In this document: positions 16,851 to 24,451 of the stretch, piece after piece
Numbering within the stretch: the stretch's first letter is position 1
Layout: every line of letters begins with the position of its first letter
The notes under the pieces: generated by a model
Told to the model about the DNA's origin: nothing
The model's database searches: none
Seen by the model: the letters and a program-made list of their open reading frames with translations, nothing else
Translations under genes and position numbers: made by a program
NCBI RefSeq assembly: GCF_002283555.1
Contig: NZ_MVOI01000003.1
Location: 783,070-847,069 of the forward strand
Origin: Rubrivirga sp. SAORIC476
GTDB taxonomy: Bacteria; Bacteroidota; Rhodothermia; Rhodothermales; Rubricoccaceae
Reading direction: 5' to 3'
DNA length: 64,000 bases

Positions 16851-18302
16851 ATGGAGACCACCGAACCCAACGACGACCAGCCTGACGACGTGGACGCGCT
16901 TCGAGACCGAGTGCGAGCGCTGGAAGCGGAGATCGCGCGACGCGACGAGGCCGACGCGGCCTTCCAGTCCCGCAAGAAGAAGGCCGCGACATTCGCGGGT
17001 GAGGTGGCCGTCCGCGCTGTCGCAGGGACAGACGTTGAGCGCCGGACGCGGAGTCTCTGGGATGCATGGCGCTTGTATGGGAAGAGCCCTCGGACTGAGC
17101 CCTTTCCAGAGGTGGAGACGCGTGAGTTCGCCGTATCGCTCCTCGCGCGGCTGACGAGCGTGCGGCTGTGGTACCTGCTGGCTGCGGCGATCCCGTCCGC
17201 GTTCATCGCGGCGCAGACGGTTCTGCTTTACCAGCAGAATGCCCGGTTCGACCGGCAGAACAACCTGATCGCCTTCGAGCAGACCTCCTCTCTCCGAAGT
17301 CTCCTCTTCCTGCCGCCCTACGACTCTCTTGGACGACCGGTCGCCGACTATCTCACGATCCCGGACTCGCTTCTCTACGACGACGCGCTGTACCGCTGGC
17401 CCCAGCCCAACACGTCCAGCGTCGACCAGATCCTCGCCTTTGCCCGGAACGAGCCGGAGATCGCCTTCGATGCGCTCCTTCCGCTCCTGAGTGATGATGC
17501 CCCGCCTGTTGCAATCGGGGCGCTGATCGTGCTCGGCCGACTCCGCCAATTGGGCCTGTCGGACGCGAGAATAATCGCCACTGGCAGCCATCTTGCGGGC
17601 GCCGACCTCTCCGACCTCAACCTTCGCCTTGCCTCTCTGCCCAGGGCTGACCTGCGTGGAGCGAATCTATCGGGGGCGGACCTGACTGGCGCAGATCTGA
17701 ACGGCGCTTTCCTCGATCGGGCTTCGCTCGAGGGCATAAGTCTCGAGTTCACCAATCTTCGGCTGGCGAGTCTGAAGGGAGTCCGTGGAGATCAAATCTC
17801 TTTTTCCCACGCTGACCTCCGGCAGGCTCGCTTCGATGATGCAGAGCTCAATCAAGCTTTGTTTTCTGAGGCGTGGCTGTTCGAAAACTCGTTTGACGGC
17901 GCAAAGTTGAGCTTTGCTAACTTCCAAGGTTCGAGGCTAGATAATTCTAGTTTTCGCGGAGCAGACTTCGCAGGAGCGAACCTGTCGGGAGCAAGCTTTC
18001 TCGACGCACACCTTGACGATGCCGACCTGACCTTCGTCCAGCTTGACTCCATCCGCGGACTCCGGCAAGCAGCCTCTATTCGAGGCGCTGTTTTATCTCG
18101 GCACGGCGACAACGGCGCCAATCGGCTGGTCGAGAATTCCTATGAGATCCTGAGCTGGGCGCAGTCCCAAGGGGCAGAAATAGGTCGGCCACCAGGATCG
18201 GACTCATTGTGTTGCGAGCCCACTGGGCCACCCAGGGCCCCTGATGACTTTGCGCCACCACCACCGCCGCCGGGATGGCGAAGAAACCCTCCGAGCCAAT
18301 AA
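16851..18302 (+). CDS. Membrane-anchored pentapeptide-repeat protein
   Basis: A 483-residue protein. Residues 11-45 are charged and likely coiled coil. One transmembrane helix lies at about 106-127, followed by QQNARFDRQNNLIAFEQ (128-144), a Gln/Asn-rich juxtamembrane motif seen in other membrane-linked pentapeptide proteins. Residues 246-400 are pentapeptide repeats of the A(D/N)LxG type, which fold as a right-handed quadrilateral helix. The tail is Pro-rich. Codon and base use are clearly less GC-rich than the neighbours, especially at 17,740-18,150, and the gene follows a mobile-type inverted repeat, so recent transfer is likely. The function is unknown. An upstream GTG at 16827 would add eight residues. 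Confidence 0.8.
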   Translation: METTEPNDDQPDDVDALRDRVRALEAEIARRDEADAAFQSRKKKAATFAGEVAVRAVAGTDVERRTRSLWDAWRLYGKSPRTEPFPEVETREFAVSLLARLTSVRLWYLLAAAIPSAFIAAQTVLLYQQNARFDRQNNLIAFEQTSSLRSLLFLPPYDSLGRPVADYLTIPDSLLYDDALYRWPQPNTSSVDQILAFARNEPEIAFDALLPLLSDDAPPVAIGALIVLGRLRQLGLSDARIIATGSHLAGADLSDLNLRLASLPRADLRGANLSGADLTGADLNGAFLDRASLEGISLEFTNLRLASLKGVRGDQISFSHADLRQARFDDAELNQALFSEAWLFENSFDGAKLSFANFQGSRLDNSSFRGADFAGANLSGASFLDAHLDDADLTFVQLDSIRGLRQAASIRGAVLSRHGDNGANRLVENSYEILSWAQSQGAEIGRPPGSDSLCCEPTGPPRAPDDFAPPPPPPGWRRNPPSQ

Positions 18303-18351
18303 GCGCCCCCGATCCCAAAGGAACCGGGGGCGCCCGCCTCGGTGCCGAGGC
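18303..18351. terminator. Paired hairpins between convergent genes (includes dispersed palindrome, copy 3)
   Basis: The first hairpin has arms GCGCCCCCG (18303-18311) and CGGGGGCGC (18325-18333), starting directly after the pentapeptide gene's stop. The second, GCCTCGGTGCCGAGGC (18336-18351), is a member of the dispersed palindrome family. Together they separate two convergent genes and probably end transcription from both sides, although no T-run is seen. Confidence 0.6.
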
Positions 18352-18374
18352 CGAGGGAGTCAAGACGGCGGGGC

Positions 18375-21300
18375 TCAGCCGCAGCCGGTGGACGAGCCGC
18401 AGTTCGGGCAGCTGTAGCAGCTTCCGGCGCGGACCGTGATGCCGCCGCAGTTGGGGCAGGCCGGCGAGTCGTCCTGGTTCTGGAAGGCGCCCAGCTGGCC
18501 GTTCGCGTCGGCCTCCAGGACCGCCTCGACGGAGCCGCCGAGGTGGCTGGCCTGCGTGCCGTCCACGGCCGCCTGCGCGGTCGCGAAGAGGTCCGCCTGC
18601 GACTGGTCCTCGGCCGGGCCGTGGCGGTCCGCCTCAGACGCCACGGCCACCGTAGGGTCCACCGACACCTCCTCCTCGGCCAGGTCGGCCTCGGCGCCGT
18701 CGCCGCCGCCCAGGAACTTGAGCGACAGGTAGCGGAAGATGTAGTCCGTGATCGACTTGGCGATCGGGATCTTGGGGTTGTTGGTGAACCCGGCCGGCTC
18801 GAAGCGGACGTGGCCGAACTTGCTCACCAGGTCCTCCAGCGGCACGCCGTACTGGAAGGCCAGCGAGATCGCGGTCGCGAAGCTGTCCATCAGCCCGGCG
18901 ATGGTCGAGCCCTGCTTGGCCATCGTGATAAAGATCTCGCCCGGGCGGCCCGCGTTGCGGTGGCCCTCCGGGTAGAGGCCCACGTGGAGGTAGCCCTCGT
19001 GGCCGGCGACCGAGAACTTGTGCGTCACCGACGGCCGCTCGTCCGGCAAGCGCTCGCGGTGCGGGCGGTAGACCACCTTCTCGACGATCGTCTCGACGAT
19101 GCGCTCCGAGATCTCGGGCGTCCCGTGGGCCGCGCCGTCGCCCGAGGCGCCGTCGCCGGCGGCCCCTGACAGGGACGGCGAAGCCAACTCGGCCTCCGCC
19201 GTCTCCGTCTTGCCCGCCGTGTTACCGCCCGACTGGGTCGAGAGCGGCTGGCTGCGCTTGGAGTTCTCACGGTAGATCGCGACCGCCTTCAGGCCGAGCT
19301 CCCAGCTCTTCGTGTAGGCGTCCGCGATGTCCTCGATGGTCGCGCTCTCCGGCAGGTTGACCGTCTTCGAGATCGCGCCCGAGATGAACGGCTGGCAGGC
19401 CGCCATCATCCGGATGTGGCCCATGTGCGAGATGTAGCGCTCGCCGTTGTGGGGCTTGAAGGCGCAGTCGAACACCGGCAGGTGGGCGTCCTTGAGACCC
19501 GGCGCCCCCTCGATGGTGTCGTTCTCGTCGATGTAGCGGATGATCTCGGCCACCTCGGCGTCCGAGTAGCCGAGCCGCGAAAGCGCCTCCGGGACCGTCT
19601 GGTTGACGATCTTCATCAGGCCGTCGCCCTTGCCCGCGAGCAGCTTGTACTTGACGAGCGCGAGGTCGGGCTCGATGCCCGTCGTGTCGCAGTCCATCAT
19701 GAAGCCGATGGTGCCGGTCGGCGCGAGCACCGTCGCCTGGGCGTTGCGGTAGCCGTACTGCTCGCCGAGCGTGACCATGCGGTCGGCGCTGGCCTGGGCC
19801 GCCTCGGTGAGGTAGGCGGGGCAGGACGCGTCGATCTCCTTGACCGCGTCGCGGTGCATCCGCATCACGTCCAGCATCGGCTCGGCGTTGTCGGCGTAGC
19901 CGTCGAACGGGCCGATGGCCGGGTTGGCGGCGATCTCGGCGGAGCGGGCGTACGCCTCGCAGTGCTCGATGGCCATCAGCGCCGCCGCGACCGCGCGGCC
20001 CTCCTCCGAGTCGTAGGGCAGGCCCATGCTCATCAGGAGCGCGCCGAGGTTGGCGAAGCCGAGGCCCAGCGGGCGGTACGTGTGGCTGTTCTTGGCGATG
20101 GTCGCCGACGGGTAGCCCGCGTTATCGACCAGGATCTCCTGCGCCGTGATGAACAGCCGCGAGGCCGCGCGGTAGCGCTCGACGTCGAACCGGCCGTCCG
20201 CCGTCTTGAACTTCATCAGGTTCAGAGACGCCAGGTTGCAGGCGCTGTCGTCCAAGAACATGTACTCCGAGCAGGGGTTGCTGGAGTGGATCGGGCCGTG
20301 GTTCTTGCAGGTGTGCCAGCGCTGGATCGTGTCCTCGTACTGCGCGCCCGGGTCGCCGCAGATGTGCGTGCCCTCGGCGATGGTCAGCAGCAGGTCCTGC
20401 GCGTCGACCTCGTCCACCACCTCGCCCGAGGTGACGGCGGTCAGGCCGAACCGCTCGCCCTTGTTGGCGGCTTCCATGAACGCGTCGTTCAGGCGAACCG
20501 ACTGGTTCACGTTCTGGAAGGCGACCGAGCCGTAGGCGTCGCCGTTGAACGAGCCGTCGTAGCCCTCCTCGATGAGCGCCCACGCCTTGCGCTCCTCCGT
20601 CTGCTTGGCGCGGACGAACTCCAGAATGTCCGGGTGCCAGACCTTGAGCGTCTGCATGATGGCCGCGCGGCGCGTCTTGCCGCCCGACTTGATGGTGCCG
20701 CCGGTCGCGTCCTGCACCTTCATGAAGGACACCGGGCCGGACGGGATGCCGCCGCCCGACAGCTTCTCGTGCGACGAGCGCAGCTTCGACCAGTCGGCGC
20801 CGACGCCCGACCCGAACTTGAACAGCCGGGCGCTCTCGCCCATCAGCTGCCAGATGTCGTCCACGGAGTCCTCCACCGAGATGATGAAGCAGGCCGACGC
20901 CTGGGGCCGCTCGTACGGATCCACGTCGACGATCTGCTGCGTCTCGAAGTCCCACCCGGAGATCGTCTTGCCGCCCGAATCGCGGATGCCGTACTGCTGC
21001 CCGAGCCCGACGTTGAACCACACCGGCGAGTTGAACGCGCCGAACTGGTTCGTGCAGAGCCAGGTCAGGTCGTCGTAGAACGTCTCGGCGTCGGTGTCGG
21101 TGGCGAAGTAGTTCTGCTCGCGGCCCCAGTCCGTGATCGTGCGCGTGACGCGGTGGACGAGCTGCTTGAGGCTGTACTCGCGCTGGCCCTCGGCGGGCGT
21201 GCCGTTGCCGGTCTCTACGTCGCCGTAGAAGTACTTGCTCGCGACCACGTTGACGGCGAGCGGGCTGAACGCCTCCGGGAACTCGACGCCCTTCTGCTCG

Positions 21301-21443
21301 AAGATGGCCTCCCCGCTGAAGTTCTTGATGGCGGCGTCGCGCGTCGTCCAGGAGACGCTGTCGAACGGGTGCTGGCCCTCGGTGGAGAAGACACGGTCGA
21401 TGGTGAGCCCGCCGGACGTGGCGGGGGCCTTTTTCTTGGCCAT
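18375..21443 (-). CDS. nrdJ: Class II (adenosylcobalamin-dependent) ribonucleoside-diphosphate reductase
   Basis: A 1022-residue enzyme that makes deoxyribonucleotides using an adenosylcobalamin radical and no oxygen. Visible signatures are FKFGSGVGADWSKLRS in the N-terminal third, NPCSEY with the active-site Cys and Glu, and APTGTIGFMMDCDTTG near the substrate phosphate site. The C-terminus holds a zinc-ribbon-like CPNCGG...CPNCG and ends in Cys-Gly-Cys-Gly, as in other long NrdJ proteins, where terminal cysteines re-reduce the active site. Length is normal for the long form. It is preceded by a 484-bp gap containing a DnaA-box match. No cobalamin riboswitch or NrdR box was recognised, so regulation is unclear. 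Confidence 0.96.
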   Translation of the reverse strand: MAKKKAPATSGGLTIDRVFSTEGQHPFDSVSWTTRDAAIKNFSGEAIFEQKGVEFPEAFSPLAVNVVASKYFYGDVETGNGTPAEGQREYSLKQLVHRVTRTITDWGREQNYFATDTDAETFYDDLTWLCTNQFGAFNSPVWFNVGLGQQYGIRDSGGKTISGWDFETQQIVDVDPYERPQASACFIISVEDSVDDIWQLMGESARLFKFGSGVGADWSKLRSSHEKLSGGGIPSGPVSFMKVQDATGGTIKSGGKTRRAAIMQTLKVWHPDILEFVRAKQTEERKAWALIEEGYDGSFNGDAYGSVAFQNVNQSVRLNDAFMEAANKGERFGLTAVTSGEVVDEVDAQDLLLTIAEGTHICGDPGAQYEDTIQRWHTCKNHGPIHSSNPCSEYMFLDDSACNLASLNLMKFKTADGRFDVERYRAASRLFITAQEILVDNAGYPSATIAKNSHTYRPLGLGFANLGALLMSMGLPYDSEEGRAVAAALMAIEHCEAYARSAEIAANPAIGPFDGYADNAEPMLDVMRMHRDAVKEIDASCPAYLTEAAQASADRMVTLGEQYGYRNAQATVLAPTGTIGFMMDCDTTGIEPDLALVKYKLLAGKGDGLMKIVNQTVPEALSRLGYSDAEVAEIIRYIDENDTIEGAPGLKDAHLPVFDCAFKPHNGERYISHMGHIRMMAACQPFISGAISKTVNLPESATIEDIADAYTKSWELGLKAVAIYRENSKRSQPLSTQSGGNTAGKTETAEAELASPSLSGAAGDGASGDGAAHGTPEISERIVETIVEKVVYRPHRERLPDERPSVTHKFSVAGHEGYLHVGLYPEGHRNAGRPGEIFITMAKQGSTIAGLMDSFATAISLAFQYGVPLEDLVSKFGHVRFEPAGFTNNPKIPIAKSITDYIFRYLSLKFLGGGDGAEADLAEEEVSVDPTVAVASEADRHGPAEDQSQADLFATAQAAVDGTQASHLGGSVEAVLEADANGQLGAFQNQDDSPACPNCGGITVRAGSCYSCPNCGSSTGCG

Positions 21444-21927
21444 AGCAGGGTGGGTGTGGGGGGAACGAAGCGCGACACCAGGGCCTCGATCAGGGTCCGT
21501 GACCCCGACCGGCTCGTGCCGCCGGACTTCAACGCTGGGGGACGGGGGCGAGCCGGGCCGCCCTCCTCGGACGCGCGGCGGCTCAAGCCCGAAGGCGTGG
21601 AAGCGCTAGATGCGAATCCCAAGTAACCCGTGCGCCAGAGGGGGCGCAACCGTCCTCCGTCCACGGGTTATCCACACCGTCGAGAATCGGCCCTCCAGGC
21701 CCGACGAAGGGCCTTTCGAGCCCCGACCGTCGAGGAGGCCTCACATGCACCGTTTCGAAAGCCGTTATACAGAAGCACGCCCCAATAGCGGCTCTACATG
21801 CACCCTCTGTGCACACATCGCGACCCATGCCAGGCCCGATCCAAGTCCGCCATAACGGCCCACCGCCTACAGAGGCGACGGGCTCTCTCCATCGGCGACG
21901 GGCATCCCCCGCCACGCCGCTCGCGGT
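21444..21927. other. Gene-free interval upstream of nrdJ
   Basis: These 484 bases are less GC-rich than the flanks and hold no credible gene. They contain a perfect DnaA-box sequence at 21668-21676, the self-complementary TGTGCACA near 21808-21815, and two opposed GCCGTTAT sequences (21761-21768 on plus, 21852-21859 on minus). It is probably the nrdJ control region. I looked for a cobalamin riboswitch and saw none of its conserved boxes. Confidence 0.55.
21668..21676 (+). promoter_or_regulatory. DnaA-box match TTATCCACA upstream of nrdJ
   Basis: TTATCCACA matches the strict DnaA consensus, about 225 bp upstream of the nrdJ start. A weaker TTATACAGA lies at 21765-21773. DnaA regulates ribonucleotide reductase in E. 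coli, so a similar link is possible. A single 9-mer may also be chance, though it is unlikely in DNA this GC-rich. Confidence 0.4.
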
Positions 21928-22104
21928 CTAGAAGTCGTCGTCGTCGGGCTCGAAGTCGATCTCCTCGTCGAGGTCGAGGTCGTCGTCGTCCAGTTCGAGA
22001 TCGTCGAGGTCCAGATCATCATCGTCGAGATCGAGATCGTCGTCGTCCAGATCCAGATCGTCGTCGAGGTTCAGGTCGAGGTCGTCGTCGGAGAAGTCGT
22101 CCAT
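21928..22104 (-). CDS. Asp/Leu-repeat acidic microprotein
   Basis: A 58-residue protein made almost entirely of Asp, Leu and Glu in DLDLDDDD-like units, with no Lys, Arg or His; its pI must be extremely low. Asp uses both GAC and GAT and Leu uses both CTC and CTG irregularly along the repeat, which argues for selection on the protein rather than simple DNA repetition. The leader is C-rich right up to the ATG, as for other genes here. It is divergent from the acidic hypothetical at 22285 (180 bp apart). The function is unknown. Calcium or divalent-metal binding, or nucleic-acid mimicry, are possibilities only. Confidence 0.6.
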   Translation of the reverse strand: MDDFSDDDLDLNLDDDLDLDDDDLDLDDDDLDLDDLELDDDDLDLDEEIDFEPDDDDF

Positions 22105-22250
22105 GACGGGGGGCGTTTGGAGGGACTGCGGGAAGTCTACCGCGTGCGCCGGGACGGGGGCAAGCCGAACCGGCCACGCACGTGGGGTGAATCGGACGGG
22201 AAAGCCGCGATCTGAAGGCCCGGTTCCGGAGCCTCGCGGGTTCCGCCTCG

Positions 22251-22258
22251 TACCTTCG
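22251..22258 (+). promoter_or_regulatory. Promoter-like motif TACCTTCG
   Basis: This is a match to the recurrent YANCTTGC-type element, 26 bp before the start of the acidic hypothetical gene. It resembles the Bacteroidota -7 element TAnnTTTG. No clear -33 element is paired with it. Confidence 0.4.
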
Positions 22259-22284
22259 CTCCTTCCGACTTCCGACCGCTCCCC

Positions 22285-22692
22285 ATGTTCGACGACCGCA
22301 GCGCGTACCCCCACCCCGACGAGTTCAAGGTGGTCCGCCCCGAGTACTCCGACCCCGAGGACGAGGGCGACGACGTGATCGCGATCATCGAGATCGCGCC
22401 CTTCAAGGTCCTCGGCTACAGCGCCACTCGCCCCGGCGCCCGCCGCGCGGCCCTCTACGAGGCCGCCAAGAAGTACCGCAGCTACCACCCCGGCTACCGC
22501 ATCGAGAGCCCGTTCCCGTCCGAGTTCGAGGACGCCGACGGCAAGACGTGGACGCGCGTCCCCGCGGGCAAGCGCGACGAGCTGGGCGACTACACGTTCG
22601 AGGACGAGGAGGGCGAGGACTCGGCCGACATCGAGCAGATGCTGCTCTGGGACGTCCGCCCGGAGCCCGTCTTCGAGGACGAGGACGAGTAG
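22285..22692 (+). CDS. Hypothetical acidic protein
   Basis: A 135-residue protein without signal peptide or membrane segment. An acidic N-terminus (DPEDEGDD) precedes a folded-looking centre with strand VIAIIEIAPFKVLGYSA and basic helix ARRAALYEAAKKYRSYHPGYRI, and it ends in a run of Glu/Asp (FEDEDE). I do not recognise the family. The codon use and the strong terminator 24 bp after its stop indicate a real, separately transcribed gene. It is divergent from the Asp/Leu microprotein, and both are highly acidic, so a shared role is possible but unproven. Confidence 0.75.
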   Translation: MFDDRSAYPHPDEFKVVRPEYSDPEDEGDDVIAIIEIAPFKVLGYSATRPGARRAALYEAAKKYRSYHPGYRIESPFPSEFEDADGKTWTRVPAGKRDELGDYTFEDEEGEDSADIEQMLLWDVRPEPVFEDEDE

Positions 22693-22715
22693 TCCCGCCT
22701 CGGTGCCCCTCTGCG

Positions 22716-22751
22716 ACGCCGCGCCCCGTCACTCGGGGCGCGGCGTTTTTT
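22716..22751 (+). terminator. Rho-independent terminator
   Basis: A perfect 13-bp stem, ACGCCGCGCCCCG (22716-22728) with its complement at 22734-22746, has a 5-base loop and is followed directly by a run of T (22746-22751). It ends the acidic hypothetical gene's transcript. It is the only textbook terminator seen in the window. Confidence 0.92.
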
Positions 22752-22867
22752 GATGAGATCCCTGGGAGCGTGGGCCGAGGCGTGCGGCGATCCGCGCCGC
22801 CGCTTCGTGCGAGCTTGTGCTCCTGCCCTCTTCCCGACCGCGCCGCCCACCACGCCCGTACCGCCCC

Positions 22868-24358
22868 ATGACCGTCCGCGCCTCTCTCCTCGTCGCCGCC
22901 CTCGCCCTGCTGGGCAGCGGATGCGTGCCCGCCCTCACCGCCGCCTCGTCCACGCCTGCCGGGCAGGCGGCGATGGAACGCGCCGTCCAGACCGCCCTCG
23001 TGCGGGCCGGGCTCGCCGAGGCCCCCGCGACCGGCCTCGACGGCCTCCCCCTGACCGACGCGGTCGCCGAGCGGGCGACGCTCGTTTCCGGCCCGATGCT
23101 GGCGGACGTGACCCACCGCGGCGCCGCCATCTGGGTCCAGGTCGACCGCGACGCCGAGGTCCGCGTCGAGGCGGTCGGCCCCGACTCGCTCGGCGCGGCG
23201 GCGACGGTCGCCACCGACGCGCGCGGCATCGCAACGGTGGTTCTCGACGGGCTGGAGCCGGGCACGGACTACGCCTACACGGTCCTCGTCGATGGGGTCG
23301 CCCTCCAGCCGTCCTACCCGACCGCGTTCACCACGCAGGCGCTCTGGCAGTGGCGCACCGACCCGCCCAGCTTCACGGCGGCCCTCGGCTCGTGCTTCTA
23401 CGACAACGAGCCCGCCTACGACCGCCCCGGCAACGCCTACGGCGGCTCGACGGCCATCTTCGGCGAGATCGCGGCCCTCCGCCCGGACCTGATGCTGTGG
23501 CTCGGCGACAACACGTACCTCCGCGAGGTGGACTGGTGGAGCGCGGGCGGCATCGACCACCGCTTCCGCCACAGCCGCGCCACGCCGGACCTCCAGCCGC
23601 TGCTGGCCTCCACGGCCCACTACGCCACCTGGGACGACCACGACTTCGGCCCCAACGACGCCGACCGGTCGTACGTCCTCAAGGGCGAGACGCTGGACAC
23701 GTTCTCCGCCTACTGGCCGTCCGCCACGCGTGGGATGCCCGGCGTCCCCGGCGTGTTCACCCACTTCCAATGGGCCGACGTCGAGTTCTTCCTCCTCGAC
23801 GACCGCTACCACCGCGCGCCCAACGACGCGCCCGCGGCCGAGCGCACCATCCTCGGCGCCGAGCAGCGCCAGTGGCTCCTCGACGCGCTGACCACCAGCC
23901 GCGCGCCCTTCAAGGTGATCGCCGTCGGCGGCCAGTTCCTCAACCCGCTCGCCGTGTTCGAGACCTTCTCCGCCGTCGCCCCGGCCGAGCGGCAGACGCT
24001 GCTGAACCAGATCGCGGCGCGGCGCATCGAGGGCGTCGTGTTCCTCTCCGGCGACCGCCACCACACCGAGCTGATGCGGCTGGAGCGCCCTGGCCACTAC
24101 CCGCTCTACGAGTTCACCTCCAGCCCGCTCACGGCCGGCGCCTCGACCTACGCCTTGCGCGAGGACTCGCCCGAGTACACCAACCCGCTCCGCGTGGACG
24201 GCACGCTGGTCGCGGGCGTCCACAACTTCGGGACGCTCACGGTGACCGGCCCGCGCACCGACCGCACGATGCGGATGCGGACGTTCGACGCCGACGGCGC
24301 GATGCTCTGGGAGCACACCGTCCGCGCCCGCGACCTGCAGTACCCGCGCGGCGAGTAG
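22868..24358 (+). CDS. PhoD-like metallophosphatase lipoprotein
   Basis: A 496-residue protein. The start at 22868 gives a lipoprotein signal with lipobox LLGSGC. A fibronectin-like N-terminal domain precedes a PhoD-type phosphatase core: GSCFYDNE, LWLGDNTYLREVDW, TWDDHDFGPND and FLSGDRHHTEL supply the metal ligands expected for a calcium/iron alkaline phosphatase D. It probably releases phosphate from phosphodiesters or phosphomonoesters at the outer face of a membrane. It sits 93 bp before the TonB receptor on the same strand and could work with it in phosphorus scavenging, although no Pho box was recognised. Length and motif order match the family. Confidence 0.88.
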   Translation: MTVRASLLVAALALLGSGCVPALTAASSTPAGQAAMERAVQTALVRAGLAEAPATGLDGLPLTDAVAERATLVSGPMLADVTHRGAAIWVQVDRDAEVRVEAVGPDSLGAAATVATDARGIATVVLDGLEPGTDYAYTVLVDGVALQPSYPTAFTTQALWQWRTDPPSFTAALGSCFYDNEPAYDRPGNAYGGSTAIFGEIAALRPDLMLWLGDNTYLREVDWWSAGGIDHRFRHSRATPDLQPLLASTAHYATWDDHDFGPNDADRSYVLKGETLDTFSAYWPSATRGMPGVPGVFTHFQWADVEFFLLDDRYHRAPNDAPAAERTILGAEQRQWLLDALTTSRAPFKVIAVGGQFLNPLAVFETFSAVAPAERQTLLNQIAARRIEGVVFLSGDRHHTELMRLERPGHYPLYEFTSSPLTAGASTYALREDSPEYTNPLRVDGTLVAGVHNFGTLTVTGPRTDRTMRMRTFDADGAMLWEHTVRARDLQYPRGE

Positions 24359-24404
24359 CTCCGCCTCGGTCAGGCGATTCGCCAATCCGCCGCGAAGGGG
24401 GAAC

Positions 24405-24434
24405 GCCGCCTGCGGGCTCCGGCTAGCAGGCGGC
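24405..24434 (+). promoter_or_regulatory. Hairpin in the leader of the TonB receptor gene
   Basis: The arms GCCGCCTGC (24405-24413) and GCAGGCGGC (24426-24434) pair perfectly around a 12-base loop, ending 17 bp before the receptor's ATG. It may be a terminator for the phosphatase gene or an RNA element influencing receptor translation. There is no T-run. Confidence 0.4.
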
Positions 24435-24451
24435 CGATCCCCCTGGCCCCC

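Noticed and set aside
21444-21927. A cobalamin riboswitch or NrdR box for nrdJ
   Set aside because: I searched both strands by eye and found neither the B12-box core nor the paired NrdR 16-mers.
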